From contig BAEM01000032.1 in NCBI GenBank assembly GCA_000314955.1, positions 1 through 64,000 on the forward strand: a DNA stretch of 64,000 bases. The letters run 5' to 3'. Shown in pieces: positions 1 to 7,559 of the stretch. The first letter of the stretch is position 1, and every line of letters begins with the position of its first letter. Source of the stretch: Paraglaciecola chathamensis S18K6. Lineage in GTDB: Bacteria > Pseudomonadota > Gammaproteobacteria > Enterobacterales > Alteromonadaceae. The notes below the pieces were generated by a model that did not search any database, was not told the origin of the DNA, and saw only the letters and a list, made by a program, of their open reading frames with translations. Position numbers and translations under genes: made by a program.

Positions 1-105
1 ACGTAAAAAAACTACGTAAAAAAACTATGAAAAAACAAGGCAGGCAGCAATTTAAAATGCGCGCCTACTCTGTTTTTTAATCAATTTATTGCTATTGGCT
101 ATTGG

Positions 106-2184
106 CTATTTGTTGTTTGATGACTCGGCATCGCTGCGATGCTCATCAAACCACCACAGAATATAGCCTACCTTAGACATTAAATTACTGGGCCTAGCGT
201 ATATACCATGAGATGCGCCAGGAATACGTACCATAGCTGTTTCGACCCCTTGTAATTTCAACGCCTGATAATACTGCTCGGTTTCTGAAATCGGCGTACG
301 GTGATCTGATTCACCGGTTAGCAACATAGTGGGCGTGGTGACATTTCCCACATAACTAATAGGCGAGTGCTTCATGTATAAGTCTTGCGCTTCCCATGGC
401 TTTTTGCCAAACCAATTTTTGTAGAAAAAGGGGTAGAAATCAGAGGTCAGTACAAAGCTATACCAATTTATCACAGGCTTGGCGACCACAGCTGCAGCAA
501 AGCGCTCGGTATGGCCGACAATCCATGCGGTTAACGTACCGCCACCAGAGCCGCCTGTGACAAATAAGTTACTCTCATCAATTGCACCTTGGGCAATAAC
601 CGCGTCCACGGTCGACATCAAGTCATCGTAATCTTGGCTGGGGTAGTTTTTATCAATCGTTTGCGCGAACTCTTTGCCGTAGCTGTCACTTCCTCTAGGA
701 TTTGCATAAACCACAACATAGCCTTTGGCTGCCATAAGTTGAATTTCGGTCGAAAAATGCGGTCCATAATTTGCCACTGGGCCACCGTGTATTTCTAGAA
801 TGAGCGGGTAGCGCTTGCCTTGCTTTTTACCTTGTTCAAACCCAGGAGGGTAAGCCACCCACGCCTGAATAGGTAAGTCGTCATAAGAGGATTTAAGGTT
901 TAACGGTTTAATGGTGGCAATATCTTTATGAGCAAGCGCATCTTCATTCAGTTGAGTGAGTATGGTGGGTTTATCACCTTTTTGAATGGCAATGTCAGCG
1001 GGGCGCTGGGGGTTTGAGTAAGTAAACGCGAGAGTGCCATTTTTGGCTACATCGAATTCGCCACCTGAATAAGGGCGGCCAAACGCCAGGCCACCGACCT
1101 TCTGGGCAACGATTTTTCGATCGCCACTTATTGGCTGATAGGCGACATATGTTTCCCCTTTATCGTCGTAACTCATGTAGAGGCCTTTGCTATCGCTCGC
1201 CCATTTTATGCTGCCTACAGAACGGTCAAATTGAGGTGTGAGAGAGCGACTAACACCCCCGTTAACATCCATTACGTAAAGCTGAGTATTTTCATAATTG
1301 CTATATTTTTCATCATATCCCAGATAAGCAATTAGCTTACCGTCGGGGGAGATGCTCGGGCTGTTGTCAGGGCCTAAACGATCAGTTAGCGCAAGCATGT
1401 TGCCAGTTGCTACATCGATTTTGTAAAGGTTGTCATCGGTGAGTTCTAAGTCACTGCCTTTGTGGCGATTGGCTGAAAATACAATGGATTTACTGTCACT
1501 GCTCCAACTGATATTCCCGCCGTGATCAAACTCGCCCTGTGTGAGCTGTCTAGGTGTGCCACCCTCAGCCGAGAGTACAAAAATTTGGCTATTCCCTGCT
1601 GGAAGATACCCAGCGCCATCAGCACGATAAAATAAATCGTCGATGAAAATTGCGGAATCTGCCCATTTAGCACCCTCAGGTTTACCGGATAAACTCACGG
1701 GGGATTTAGGCGTACCTTTTACAAATTGGCTAAACGCGAGCATTTTTCCATCAGGTGACCAACTTAGATTAGAAGGCGCCCCAGTCAGACGCGTCATCTG
1801 ACCGGTTTGGCCACTGTCTAGCCATTTGATGTGTATTTGTGCAGAACCACTGGCTGTTGATATATAGGCTAACTTGCTTTCGTCTGGCGAAAGAGTAGGG
1901 CTATAATCCGCGTGTAAACCATTGGTTACTGGGGTCATCACCTTGTTTTTGTCGACCTTCCAGATATTGCCACGCTTTTTATCGTTTTGAATATCCATGA
2001 AATTCCGTACGAAATAAACCGTGTTTCCGTCATGGGTAATATCAAGGCCAGAGGCGTATTCCAAGGTAAACACATCTTCCAGTTTTAATGTGTTTTGTGC
2101 CGTTTCGGCCATTGCAAAGCGAGGTGTTAGTGCGATTGGCGCGGCAAGCACCGCCAGCGCGATAGATGTTTTAATCAAGTTCAC
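106..2184 (-). CDS. Secreted S9 family prolyl oligopeptidase-like peptidase
   Basis: A 692-residue protein with a signal peptide at about 1-26 (cleavage near FAMA/ETAQ), so it is probably periplasmic. The middle is a WD40/TolB-like beta-propeller (repeated SPDG/SPDE motifs, about 60-420), and the last 250 residues form an alpha/beta-hydrolase domain. The catalytic triad can be read directly: Ser546 in GGSGGG, Asp627 in GESDHRTP and His659 in GASHG. This is the architecture of dipeptidyl/acylaminoacyl peptidases (S9C), which trim short peptides. The nucleophile motif is GGSGGG rather than the commoner GGSYGG. It appears monocistronic, with nothing on the same strand close by. Exact peptide preference cannot be read from sequence. 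Confidence 0.93.
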   Translation of the reverse strand: MNLIKTSIALAVLAAPIALTPRFAMAETAQNTLKLEDVFTLEYASGLDITHDGNTVYFVRNFMDIQNDKKRGNIWKVDKNKVMTPVTNGLHADYSPTLSPDESKLAYISTASGSAQIHIKWLDSGQTGQMTRLTGAPSNLSWSPDGKMLAFSQFVKGTPKSPVSLSGKPEGAKWADSAIFIDDLFYRADGAGYLPAGNSQIFVLSAEGGTPRQLTQGEFDHGGNISWSSDSKSIVFSANRHKGSDLELTDDNLYKIDVATGNMLALTDRLGPDNSPSISPDGKLIAYLGYDEKYSNYENTQLYVMDVNGGVSRSLTPQFDRSVGSIKWASDSKGLYMSYDDKGETYVAYQPISGDRKIVAQKVGGLAFGRPYSGGEFDVAKNGTLAFTYSNPQRPADIAIQKGDKPTILTQLNEDALAHKDIATIKPLNLKSSYDDLPIQAWVAYPPGFEQGKKQGKRYPLILEIHGGPVANYGPHFSTEIQLMAAKGYVVVYANPRGSDSYGKEFAQTIDKNYPSQDYDDLMSTVDAVIAQGAIDESNLFVTGGSGGGTLTAWIVGHTERFAAAVVAKPVINWYSFVLTSDFYPFFYKNWFGKKPWEAQDLYMKHSPISYVGNVTTPTMLLTGESDHRTPISETEQYYQALKLQGVETAMVRIPGASHGIYARPSNLMSKVGYILWWFDEHRSDAESSNNK

Positions 2185-2255
2185 GTGTATGTTCCCTGTC
2201 GTTTCTGTTTTATATCTATTTTATATATTTGTTTCATATACTTCAGTCACCTAAA

Positions 2256-2495
2256 TTACCACAAACTGTTGTAGGTAAAATCAAAAATGCGATGAAGTGA
2301 CATTCGCACCTGATAGACGTTAGTCAGTGCGCTTTCGTGCAAAATAGTCACGTGCAAAATGGTCTTTTGCCATCTCAGCAAACGTTTGCACTTGCACCGA
2401 TAACTTATAACCGTGGCGAGATAGCCCAAACCGCTGAGTATAATTAGCTGCTTTATGTTCAGTTCCGGATCTGACGCTTCATCATGCTTTTTCAT
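2256..2495 (-). pseudogene. Small hydrophilic ORF, probably frameshifted
   Basis: An ATG at 2495 is preceded by an excellent ribosome binding site (AGGAGGTTAACA, reading the minus strand). The start frame encodes MKKHDEASDPEL and then an unusually basic, Cys-rich tail to 2256. The next frame, from about 2462 to a stop at 2320-2322, gives a more natural sequence ending AKDHFARDYFARKRTD. The pattern fits a short protein of about 56 residues with a one-base frameshift near residue 12, although programmed frameshifting or a chance reading cannot be excluded. No family was recognised. It diverges from the PEP-mutase-family gene and shares its upstream region. Confidence 0.3.
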
Positions 2496-2568
2496 TGTTA
2501 ACCTCCTGTTGCCAGTTGGCCAGGTCAATCGACAGATGGCCATATCACTAAACAACGGGAGAATGCAC

Positions 2569-3417
2569 ATGACCTTTAAAGCACTTCATCAACAACAAGC
2601 TCCGCTTATCATTTGTAATGTATGGGATGTGCCCAGCGCACAATTGGGCGAGAAATTGGGCTACCAGGCACTGGGCACCTCAAGTGCTGCTATTGCCCAT
2701 ATGCTGGGGAAAAATGATGGCGAGCAGGTGCTATTCAGTGAGCTTATTTACTTAGTGAAGCATATTTTATCGGCTGTTAACGTACCGCTGACGGTGGATA
2801 TAGAATCGGGCTATGGGCGCAGCGCACAAGAGGTGGCAAGTAACATACTGCAACTTGCTCAGTTAGGTGTTGCGGGTATTAATATCGAAGATAGTCGCCT
2901 GAGTCATTCGGACAATACCCATTCAGCAAGTCGTCATTTAAAAACGATGGATTCACAAGAGACCGATTCTAAAAAAACAGGGCAACCGAATCGCGCTCTT
3001 CAAGCAAAAGAAGCTTTTGCTGCAAGGCTTGATGAAGTGCTAAGTTACCTGCGCGCCGCTGGGGTGGATATATTCATTAATGTACGCACAGACACCTATT
3101 TGCTTAAGGGGAACAACCTTTCTCAGGCGTTAACAGAAACCAAGGCGCGTATCGCTTTGTACCAACGAGCTGGTGCGGATGGTATTTTTGTACCAGGCGT
3201 GACCGCGCTGTCAGACATTAGCGCTATCGCAAATACCACTGATCTACCGGTAAATGTTATGTGCATGCCCGGGTTAGCTGATTTTACAGAATTGAAAAGA
3301 TGTGGGGTAAAGCGCATAAGTATGGGCAATTTCGTTTACGAAAATATGTTAAATTCCCTTGATACGGTATTAGCTGATATTTCTGCAAAGGGCTCGTTTG
3401 ATCCTTTGTTCAATTAA
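2569..3417 (+). CDS. Isocitrate lyase/PEP mutase family protein
   Basis: This 282-residue cytoplasmic TIM-barrel protein belongs to the phosphoenolpyruvate mutase/isocitrate lyase superfamily. Evidence is the N-terminal ICNVWDVPSAQL segment, the metal-site motif DIESGYG, the following GINIEDS strand and the FINVRTDTYL segment. The family cleaves or forms C-C or P-C bonds on 2-oxo acids; members of this length resemble oxaloacetate decarboxylase/methylisocitrate lyase-like enzymes, but the substrate cannot be fixed. The ATG at 2569 was chosen because GGGAG lies 7 bases upstream. The frame stays open to 2455, but that extension overlaps the divergent small ORF and does not look like family sequence. 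Confidence 0.88.
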   Translation: MTFKALHQQQAPLIICNVWDVPSAQLGEKLGYQALGTSSAAIAHMLGKNDGEQVLFSELIYLVKHILSAVNVPLTVDIESGYGRSAQEVASNILQLAQLGVAGINIEDSRLSHSDNTHSASRHLKTMDSQETDSKKTGQPNRALQAKEAFAARLDEVLSYLRAAGVDIFINVRTDTYLLKGNNLSQALTETKARIALYQRAGADGIFVPGVTALSDISAIANTTDLPVNVMCMPGLADFTELKRCGVKRISMGNFVYENMLNSLDTVLADISAKGSFDPLFN

Positions 3418-3629
3418 GCGTTATCAACCCACGTTAGCTCACCGGCCAGTGTGGACTGTATGCTCGTGCTTAAATTCAGCGTTGCGTTATCAGTGACTAA
3501 CACTTAATAACAAGCGCGTAATAACAAATGCTTACCGCTATTTTGTTTTCATTAATATTGACGCCTATCTTAGGTAGGTTTATCCAAACATGATTTATTA
3601 CTGTTCAGCCGATAAGGCGAAGGAGACAA

Positions 3630-3914
3630 GTGACTATCGAGCTAACAAATCTACCTGTTGATGAAGGCGTTACGTGCTCGACGTGTCGAGCAAATTGCTG
3701 CCGCCTTGAAGTGATGTTAATAACGGATACAGGTGTACCTGAACAATTTATCTCCCAAGACAAATGGGGCGGGGAAGTGATGCTGCGTTTAGAAGATGGT
3801 TGGTGCGCTGCTGTCGACCGTGAAACCATGCTGTGTACTATTTACGAAAACCGCCCGCTTATTTGTCGTGAATTCGAAATGGGCGGGTTTGAGTGTCTAG
3901 ATGAGCGCACATAA
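3630..3914 (+). CDS. YkgJ family cysteine cluster protein
   Basis: A 94-residue protein with the cysteine pattern of the YkgJ (zinc/iron-chelating) family: CSTCRANCC at about 16-24, then single cysteines in DGWCAAVD, MLCTIYENRP and LICREFEMGG. The RPLICREF segment is the family hallmark. Start is a GTG with AGGAGAC directly upstream. The family probably binds a metal or metal cluster, and its cellular role is not established. It stands alone between intergenic stretches. Confidence 0.85.
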   Translation: MTIELTNLPVDEGVTCSTCRANCCRLEVMLITDTGVPEQFISQDKWGGEVMLRLEDGWCAAVDRETMLCTIYENRPLICREFEMGGFECLDERT

Positions 3915-3917
3915 ATT

Positions 3918-3945
3918 GCCGCTAATCACATGAGCGCGGTTTTTT
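3918..3945 (+). terminator. Possible intrinsic terminator after YkgJ gene
   Basis: Just after the stop codon a short GC stem (GCCGC pairing with GCGG) is followed by six T residues. The stem is short and the loop about 13 bases, so this is a modest candidate. Confidence 0.45.
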
Positions 3946-3968
3946 GCTAGCTTGATTATCTGTTCACA

Positions 3969-4103
3969 TTATGATCGATACTCATCACATGCGGCAATGA
4001 CCATTTCTTGACTGAGTATCGTGGGATCAACAATGGGGCTAAGCGTGGAAATTGCATGTTCATCGAACAGGCATACATGAGTTACTTTAGATTGAGACAT
4101 CAT
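3969..4103 (-). CDS. Small ORF of 44 aa, possible gene remnant
   Basis: ATG at 4103 with a GGA-type ribosome site encodes a 44-residue peptide with natural composition (MMSQSKVTHVCLFDEH, then STLSPIVDPT and VIAACDEYRS). The THVCLFD strand, a loop, and then a VIAACDEY strand look like the first beta-alpha-beta unit of a Rossmann-like domain. It therefore may be the surviving N-terminus of a longer gene rather than a complete protein. The MITE-like element begins 80 bases upstream of its start. No family assignment is secure. Confidence 0.3.
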   Translation of the reverse strand: MMSQSKVTHVCLFDEHAISTLSPIVDPTILSQEMVIAACDEYRS

Positions 4104-4182
4104 GATTCACATCCAAATGCGAATAATCTTCAATAAATTAATATTAACGTTTATTCGAATTTAATTGCAATATCCTTTCCTT

Positions 4183-4448
4183 ATACCATTCCACGTTAAT
4201 AAGTGATGACTCAGCGAGAGTTTAAAAGGGCTTAAACAAGGCGCATGACTGAATGAATAGTTGTTCTCTTTCGAAGTCATGCAACGCAGTGTAAGCCCTT
4301 TTAAAACTCGCCTGCAAGGAATGCCCCAGCGGCTTTTGCTCTGCGTTCTCACTATTTGAAAGGGAACAACCATTACTGCATAGCGACGCCTTAATCAAAA
4401 ACCGCTGGACGCATTCTGAGGCGGTCACTTATTAATGCGGATTGGTAT
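4183..4448 (-). mobile_element. 266-bp MITE-like element, copy 1
   Basis: Imperfect terminal inverted repeats of about 25 bp begin ATACCATTCC at the left end and ATACCAATCC at the right end (reverse strand). A second internal inverted repeat is built on AGTTTTAAAAGGGCTT and AAGCCCTTTTAAACT. A TTA triplet flanks both ends of the 264-bp core (TACC...GGTA), which suggests a 3-bp target duplication. The element carries no transposase; the 68-residue frames inside it are chance frames. A copy at 42799-43064 in opposite orientation differs at only 2 of 266 positions, so both moved recently or are kept identical. Confidence 0.85.
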
Positions 4449-4561
4449 TATTTTGTCTCTCAATAAACAGAAACTTGCTTATGGCATTTAACTTCTCCTT
4501 GATTAAAAATTGAGCTTATTCAACAATGTAGCTTCATTTGAACAGGGAATGTAAGTTATTT

Positions 4562-5740
4562 ATGAGATTGCGGAAACGCTTCAAAACGAGTCTTTTAACA
4601 CTGGTATGCATTGCTGTGCTCGGGCTTGCCGTTGTGTTTATCTTCGGTCCTCTATATATCGATAAACAAAGTAATGTGGTGGTAGCGGTGAATTTGCCAA
4701 AGGTCTCAGCTGATACTGCCGCGTTTCATCAAACGCTTACCATCGCTGATATGCATGAAGATATTTTGCTTTGGAACCGTGCGTTACTTGAACGTCACGA
4801 TCATGGCCACACAGATGTGCCGCGCTTAATCGAGGGGAACGTTAGCCTGCAAATCTTTGCTGCCGTCACCAAAAGCCCGAAAGATTTAAACTATGAAAGT
4901 AATCCGTCTGATTCTGACATGATTACGCCTTTAGTGATCTTTCAGCGCTGGCCTGTACGTACCTGGTTTAGCTTAAAAGAACGTGCTTTGTATCAAGCTC
5001 AAAAACTGCATACGGCGGCGGCTGAGTCTCAAGGTAAGCTCTCTGTTGTTACCTCCGCTGCAGGTTTATCAGACTACTTAGCCAGTCGCGGGGCGGGTGC
5101 GCAGACTCTGTCGGGCTTACTGGCCATCGAAGGATTACACGCCATAGAGGGTGATTTGGCTAATCTTGATGACTTATTTAATGCGGGTTATCGAATGATG
5201 GGCTTAACTCATTTCTTTGATAATAAAGTGGCAGGCTCTGCCCACGGGTTACAAAAAGGTGGGTTAACCGATTTAGGTAAACAGGTACTCGCGCGTATGG
5301 AGCAACTGGGGATTGTGGTCGACTTAGCTCATCTTTCACCCACTGCGATTAGCGAAGTGCTAGCCACTGTGACTAAACCTGTTGTTGTGTCTCATACTGG
5401 GGTGCAGGGCACTTGCCCAGGTGTAAGGAATTTAACCGATGACCAACTGCTAAAGATTGCACACAACGGTGGTGTGGTGGGGCTAGGTTATTGGGATGGT
5501 GCTATTTGCGATGTATCGCCAAAATCATTTGCTAAAGCTGCTCGGTATGTGGCTGATTTAGTCGGGGTAGAGCATATTGGTTTAGGATCAGACTTTGATG
5601 GTTATGTAACCACAGGGTTTGATACCGCCCAGTTGCAATATATTACCCAAGCTTTGGTCGATGCCGGTTTTACCCAGTTTGAAATTAGGCTGATTATGGG
5701 CGGTAATACGGTTCGATTATTGAAAGCCGTTTTGCCTTAG
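4562..5740 (+). CDS. Membrane dipeptidase, M19 (renal dipeptidase) family
   Basis: About 392 residues with one N-terminal membrane segment (LLTLVCIAVLGLAVVFIF), placing the catalytic domain in the periplasm. The binuclear zinc motifs of M19 peptidases can be read in order: ADMHEDIL (HxD), GLHAIEGD (bridging Glu), VDLAHLSP and VVSHTG (His ligands) and LGSDFDG (Asp). The family hydrolyses dipeptides. Start is uncertain: the frame opens with TTG at 4538, but ATG at 4562 gives a compact signal anchor (MRLRKRFK) and is preferred. The MITE-like element ends 113 bases upstream and may affect the promoter. Confidence 0.9.
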   Translation: MRLRKRFKTSLLTLVCIAVLGLAVVFIFGPLYIDKQSNVVVAVNLPKVSADTAAFHQTLTIADMHEDILLWNRALLERHDHGHTDVPRLIEGNVSLQIFAAVTKSPKDLNYESNPSDSDMITPLVIFQRWPVRTWFSLKERALYQAQKLHTAAAESQGKLSVVTSAAGLSDYLASRGAGAQTLSGLLAIEGLHAIEGDLANLDDLFNAGYRMMGLTHFFDNKVAGSAHGLQKGGLTDLGKQVLARMEQLGIVVDLAHLSPTAISEVLATVTKPVVVSHTGVQGTCPGVRNLTDDQLLKIAHNGGVVGLGYWDGAICDVSPKSFAKAARYVADLVGVEHIGLGSDFDGYVTTGFDTAQLQYITQALVDAGFTQFEIRLIMGGNTVRLLKAVLP

Positions 5741-5766
5741 TGATAGGGGATTTGCTATCACTAAGG
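5735..5766. terminator. Strong hairpin between convergent genes
   Basis: A perfect 12-bp stem, CCTTAGTGATAG pairing with CTATCACTAAGG around an 8-base loop, overlaps the stop codon of the dipeptidase gene and faces the convergent YHYH gene. There is no long T tract, so it may act as a weak bidirectional terminator or an mRNA end-stabilising hairpin. Confidence 0.6.
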
Positions 5767-5819
5767 CCATAACGTTTAAAGGCTGGCTGTTATTGGTTTG
5801 TTGATGACAAGCCTGTTGG

Positions 5820-7142
5820 CTAACGCTTTGGGCGCTCGGGCAGGGCGGCTTTCAATTCTGCGTCAGTTACGCCGAGGGTTTTGGCTACTTTGGCTAAATC
5901 AGCGTTCGGCCCGCCAGCGTCATCCATGGCTTGCATTAGCTGTGTTTCAGAAACGCCTAGTTTTGTTGCTGCGTCAGCAAAACCACGAGGCACCATTTGT
6001 CCGTTTCCAGACATGTTATTAGCACCTGGACGTCCACCACGGGGGGGCTCGTTTCGGGACATGTTCGTTCCTTCAGGAGGGCGAGCGCCCACACCTGCTT
6101 GAGCTGTTGTTGAAAAGTTGTTTTTGGCGACCACGCCCTTTAAGCACTTAGGCAAGTTTGGAAACTCATTGGTCGAATGGTAGTGATATGCACTGACTCC
6201 GCTGTCGCCAATTAAACCAGTGTGACCATTGCATTCATCTAAATCAGTGGGCATGACGTTATTGGCATCGACACTGCCATAAATGGGTACCCCATCAAAG
6301 GCATAACCAAACAGCCCTGCTGGGTCTTGAGGCAAATTGGAACATTCGGCGTCTACGTGTTCATGCGCATATACACTATCAATGTCGCTTGATGTGCCGT
6401 GGTAGTGATACCAACCGCCAGGGTCTACGTGACCGGCACAGGTATCCAGTGCTGGTAAGTGGCCCGTGTGCTGCACACTAGGTGCATCCGAGAAAATGGG
6501 AACGCCGGCAAGGGCAATACCCACTTTAGAAACCACTCCCATGGGCGTAGCCTTGTCAGCCATTACTGGGGTTGTCGGTATCAATGCGGTGATTTTAACC
6601 TCTTGATCTTCAGAGACCTGAATACAGGCGTGATCGACCGTCGGTCTAGAGGTAGCGTTATCGACAACGTGCACCGTGCCGTCTTCATCGTAAAAAATAT
6701 AACCTTGTTCACTTAGCATGGTAAGAAACGCTTTGTCTAAGCGATATAAGCCGGCTTTTGTGCCATCCCAATCCCATATGCCACCTTTGTCGTCGAGCGT
6801 TGTGGGGCAAAACGGGCCGATTTCCATTTCATCAGGCAGGTATTTAACCACGAGCTTGGCGCACTGGGCATCATCACCATTTTCTAACGTGCAATCTACA
6901 ATTTCTGGTTGCTTGGCCAATGCATTAAGACTAAACAATTTAATGTCTACTTGAGATGCATTCGCTCGGGCGCTTTGCTCTGAACCTGACTGGCTTTGCG
7001 AGTTATCTTCATCACCACAAGCCGATAGAATAAAGGGCACGGTAAGGGGGATTAACAACATTTTCATTGCGTTCGCCATTGGGGTGGTCTTGGCTTTTAT
7101 TTTGGGAATATTGCTGCTGGTTAGCATTTTACAGTTTGTCAT
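5820..7142 (-). CDS. YHYH domain lipoprotein
   Basis: About 440 residues from the chosen ATG at 7142, which has AAGG six bases upstream; the frame is open further but that stretch looks non-coding. A lipobox (FILSACG) follows an N-terminal hydrophobic segment, so it is probably a membrane-anchored lipoprotein with a long n-region. The central part holds two YHYH signatures (GGWYHYHGT and SAYHYHST) with the usual GYAFDGVPIYG motif between them. The function of this family is unknown; it is common in marine bacteria. The C-terminus is a Gly/Arg/Pro-rich linker followed by two related helical units (LGVSETQLMQAM and LGVTDAELKAAL). Confidence 0.85.
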   Translation of the reverse strand: MTNCKMLTSSNIPKIKAKTTPMANAMKMLLIPLTVPFILSACGDEDNSQSQSGSEQSARANASQVDIKLFSLNALAKQPEIVDCTLENGDDAQCAKLVVKYLPDEMEIGPFCPTTLDDKGGIWDWDGTKAGLYRLDKAFLTMLSEQGYIFYDEDGTVHVVDNATSRPTVDHACIQVSEDQEVKITALIPTTPVMADKATPMGVVSKVGIALAGVPIFSDAPSVQHTGHLPALDTCAGHVDPGGWYHYHGTSSDIDSVYAHEHVDAECSNLPQDPAGLFGYAFDGVPIYGSVDANNVMPTDLDECNGHTGLIGDSGVSAYHYHSTNEFPNLPKCLKGVVAKNNFSTTAQAGVGARPPEGTNMSRNEPPRGGRPGANNMSGNGQMVPRGFADAATKLGVSETQLMQAMDDAGGPNADLAKVAKTLGVTDAELKAALPERPKR

Positions 7143-7322
7143 AACGTACCTTGTATTGACTGAGCTTGTCTGACGTATAAAAAACATACAGCGCGAGACA
7201 ATGTATAAAAGGGTAAGAATAGAATTGTGTTTATAACAATCGCAGTTTGAATTTTGATGACAAATATCATAACCCACTGCCTAGGCTCTATATAGACTTA
7301 AAGTGTGCAGGAAGTGCGCAGA

Positions 7323-7378
7323 AGTGTTTCGGAGTGAGTGTTTCGGAATGAGTGTTTCGGAATGAGTGTTTCAGAGTA
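7323..7378. repeat. 14-bp tandem repeat, four units
   Basis: Four consecutive 14-bp units of AGTGTTTCGGAATG, the middle two identical and the outer two with two or three changes, plus a weaker fifth unit to 7392. It lies in the 280-bp gap between the YHYH gene and the TonB receptor. There are no spacers, so this is a simple minisatellite that probably varies between strains. Confidence 0.85.
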
Positions 7379-7559
7379 GGTGTTTTGGATTAAATATGTT
7401 GAGCTAGATGAGTATAGAGGCCGAAGCGTGTCGATCTCACAGTACCGAGGAACATGTTTCGCAGTAGGATGAAGCGGACCTAAGAGGGGAGTAACAACGC
7501 GTGATGCACAAAATACAGCGAATGCACATAACGCGCTATTTTAACTGAGTAACCTTCGT

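Noticed and set aside
4222-4428. 68-codon frame inside the MITE-like element, also present at 42819-43025
   Set aside because: Both copies are conserved because the element is conserved. There is no ribosome site or coding signal, and the terminal and internal inverted repeats explain the sequence.
7323-7392. Tandem repeats that could be mistaken for a CRISPR array
   Set aside because: Units are 14 bp with no spacers, and no cas gene is nearby. The same applies to the 7-bp repeat at 40074-40108.
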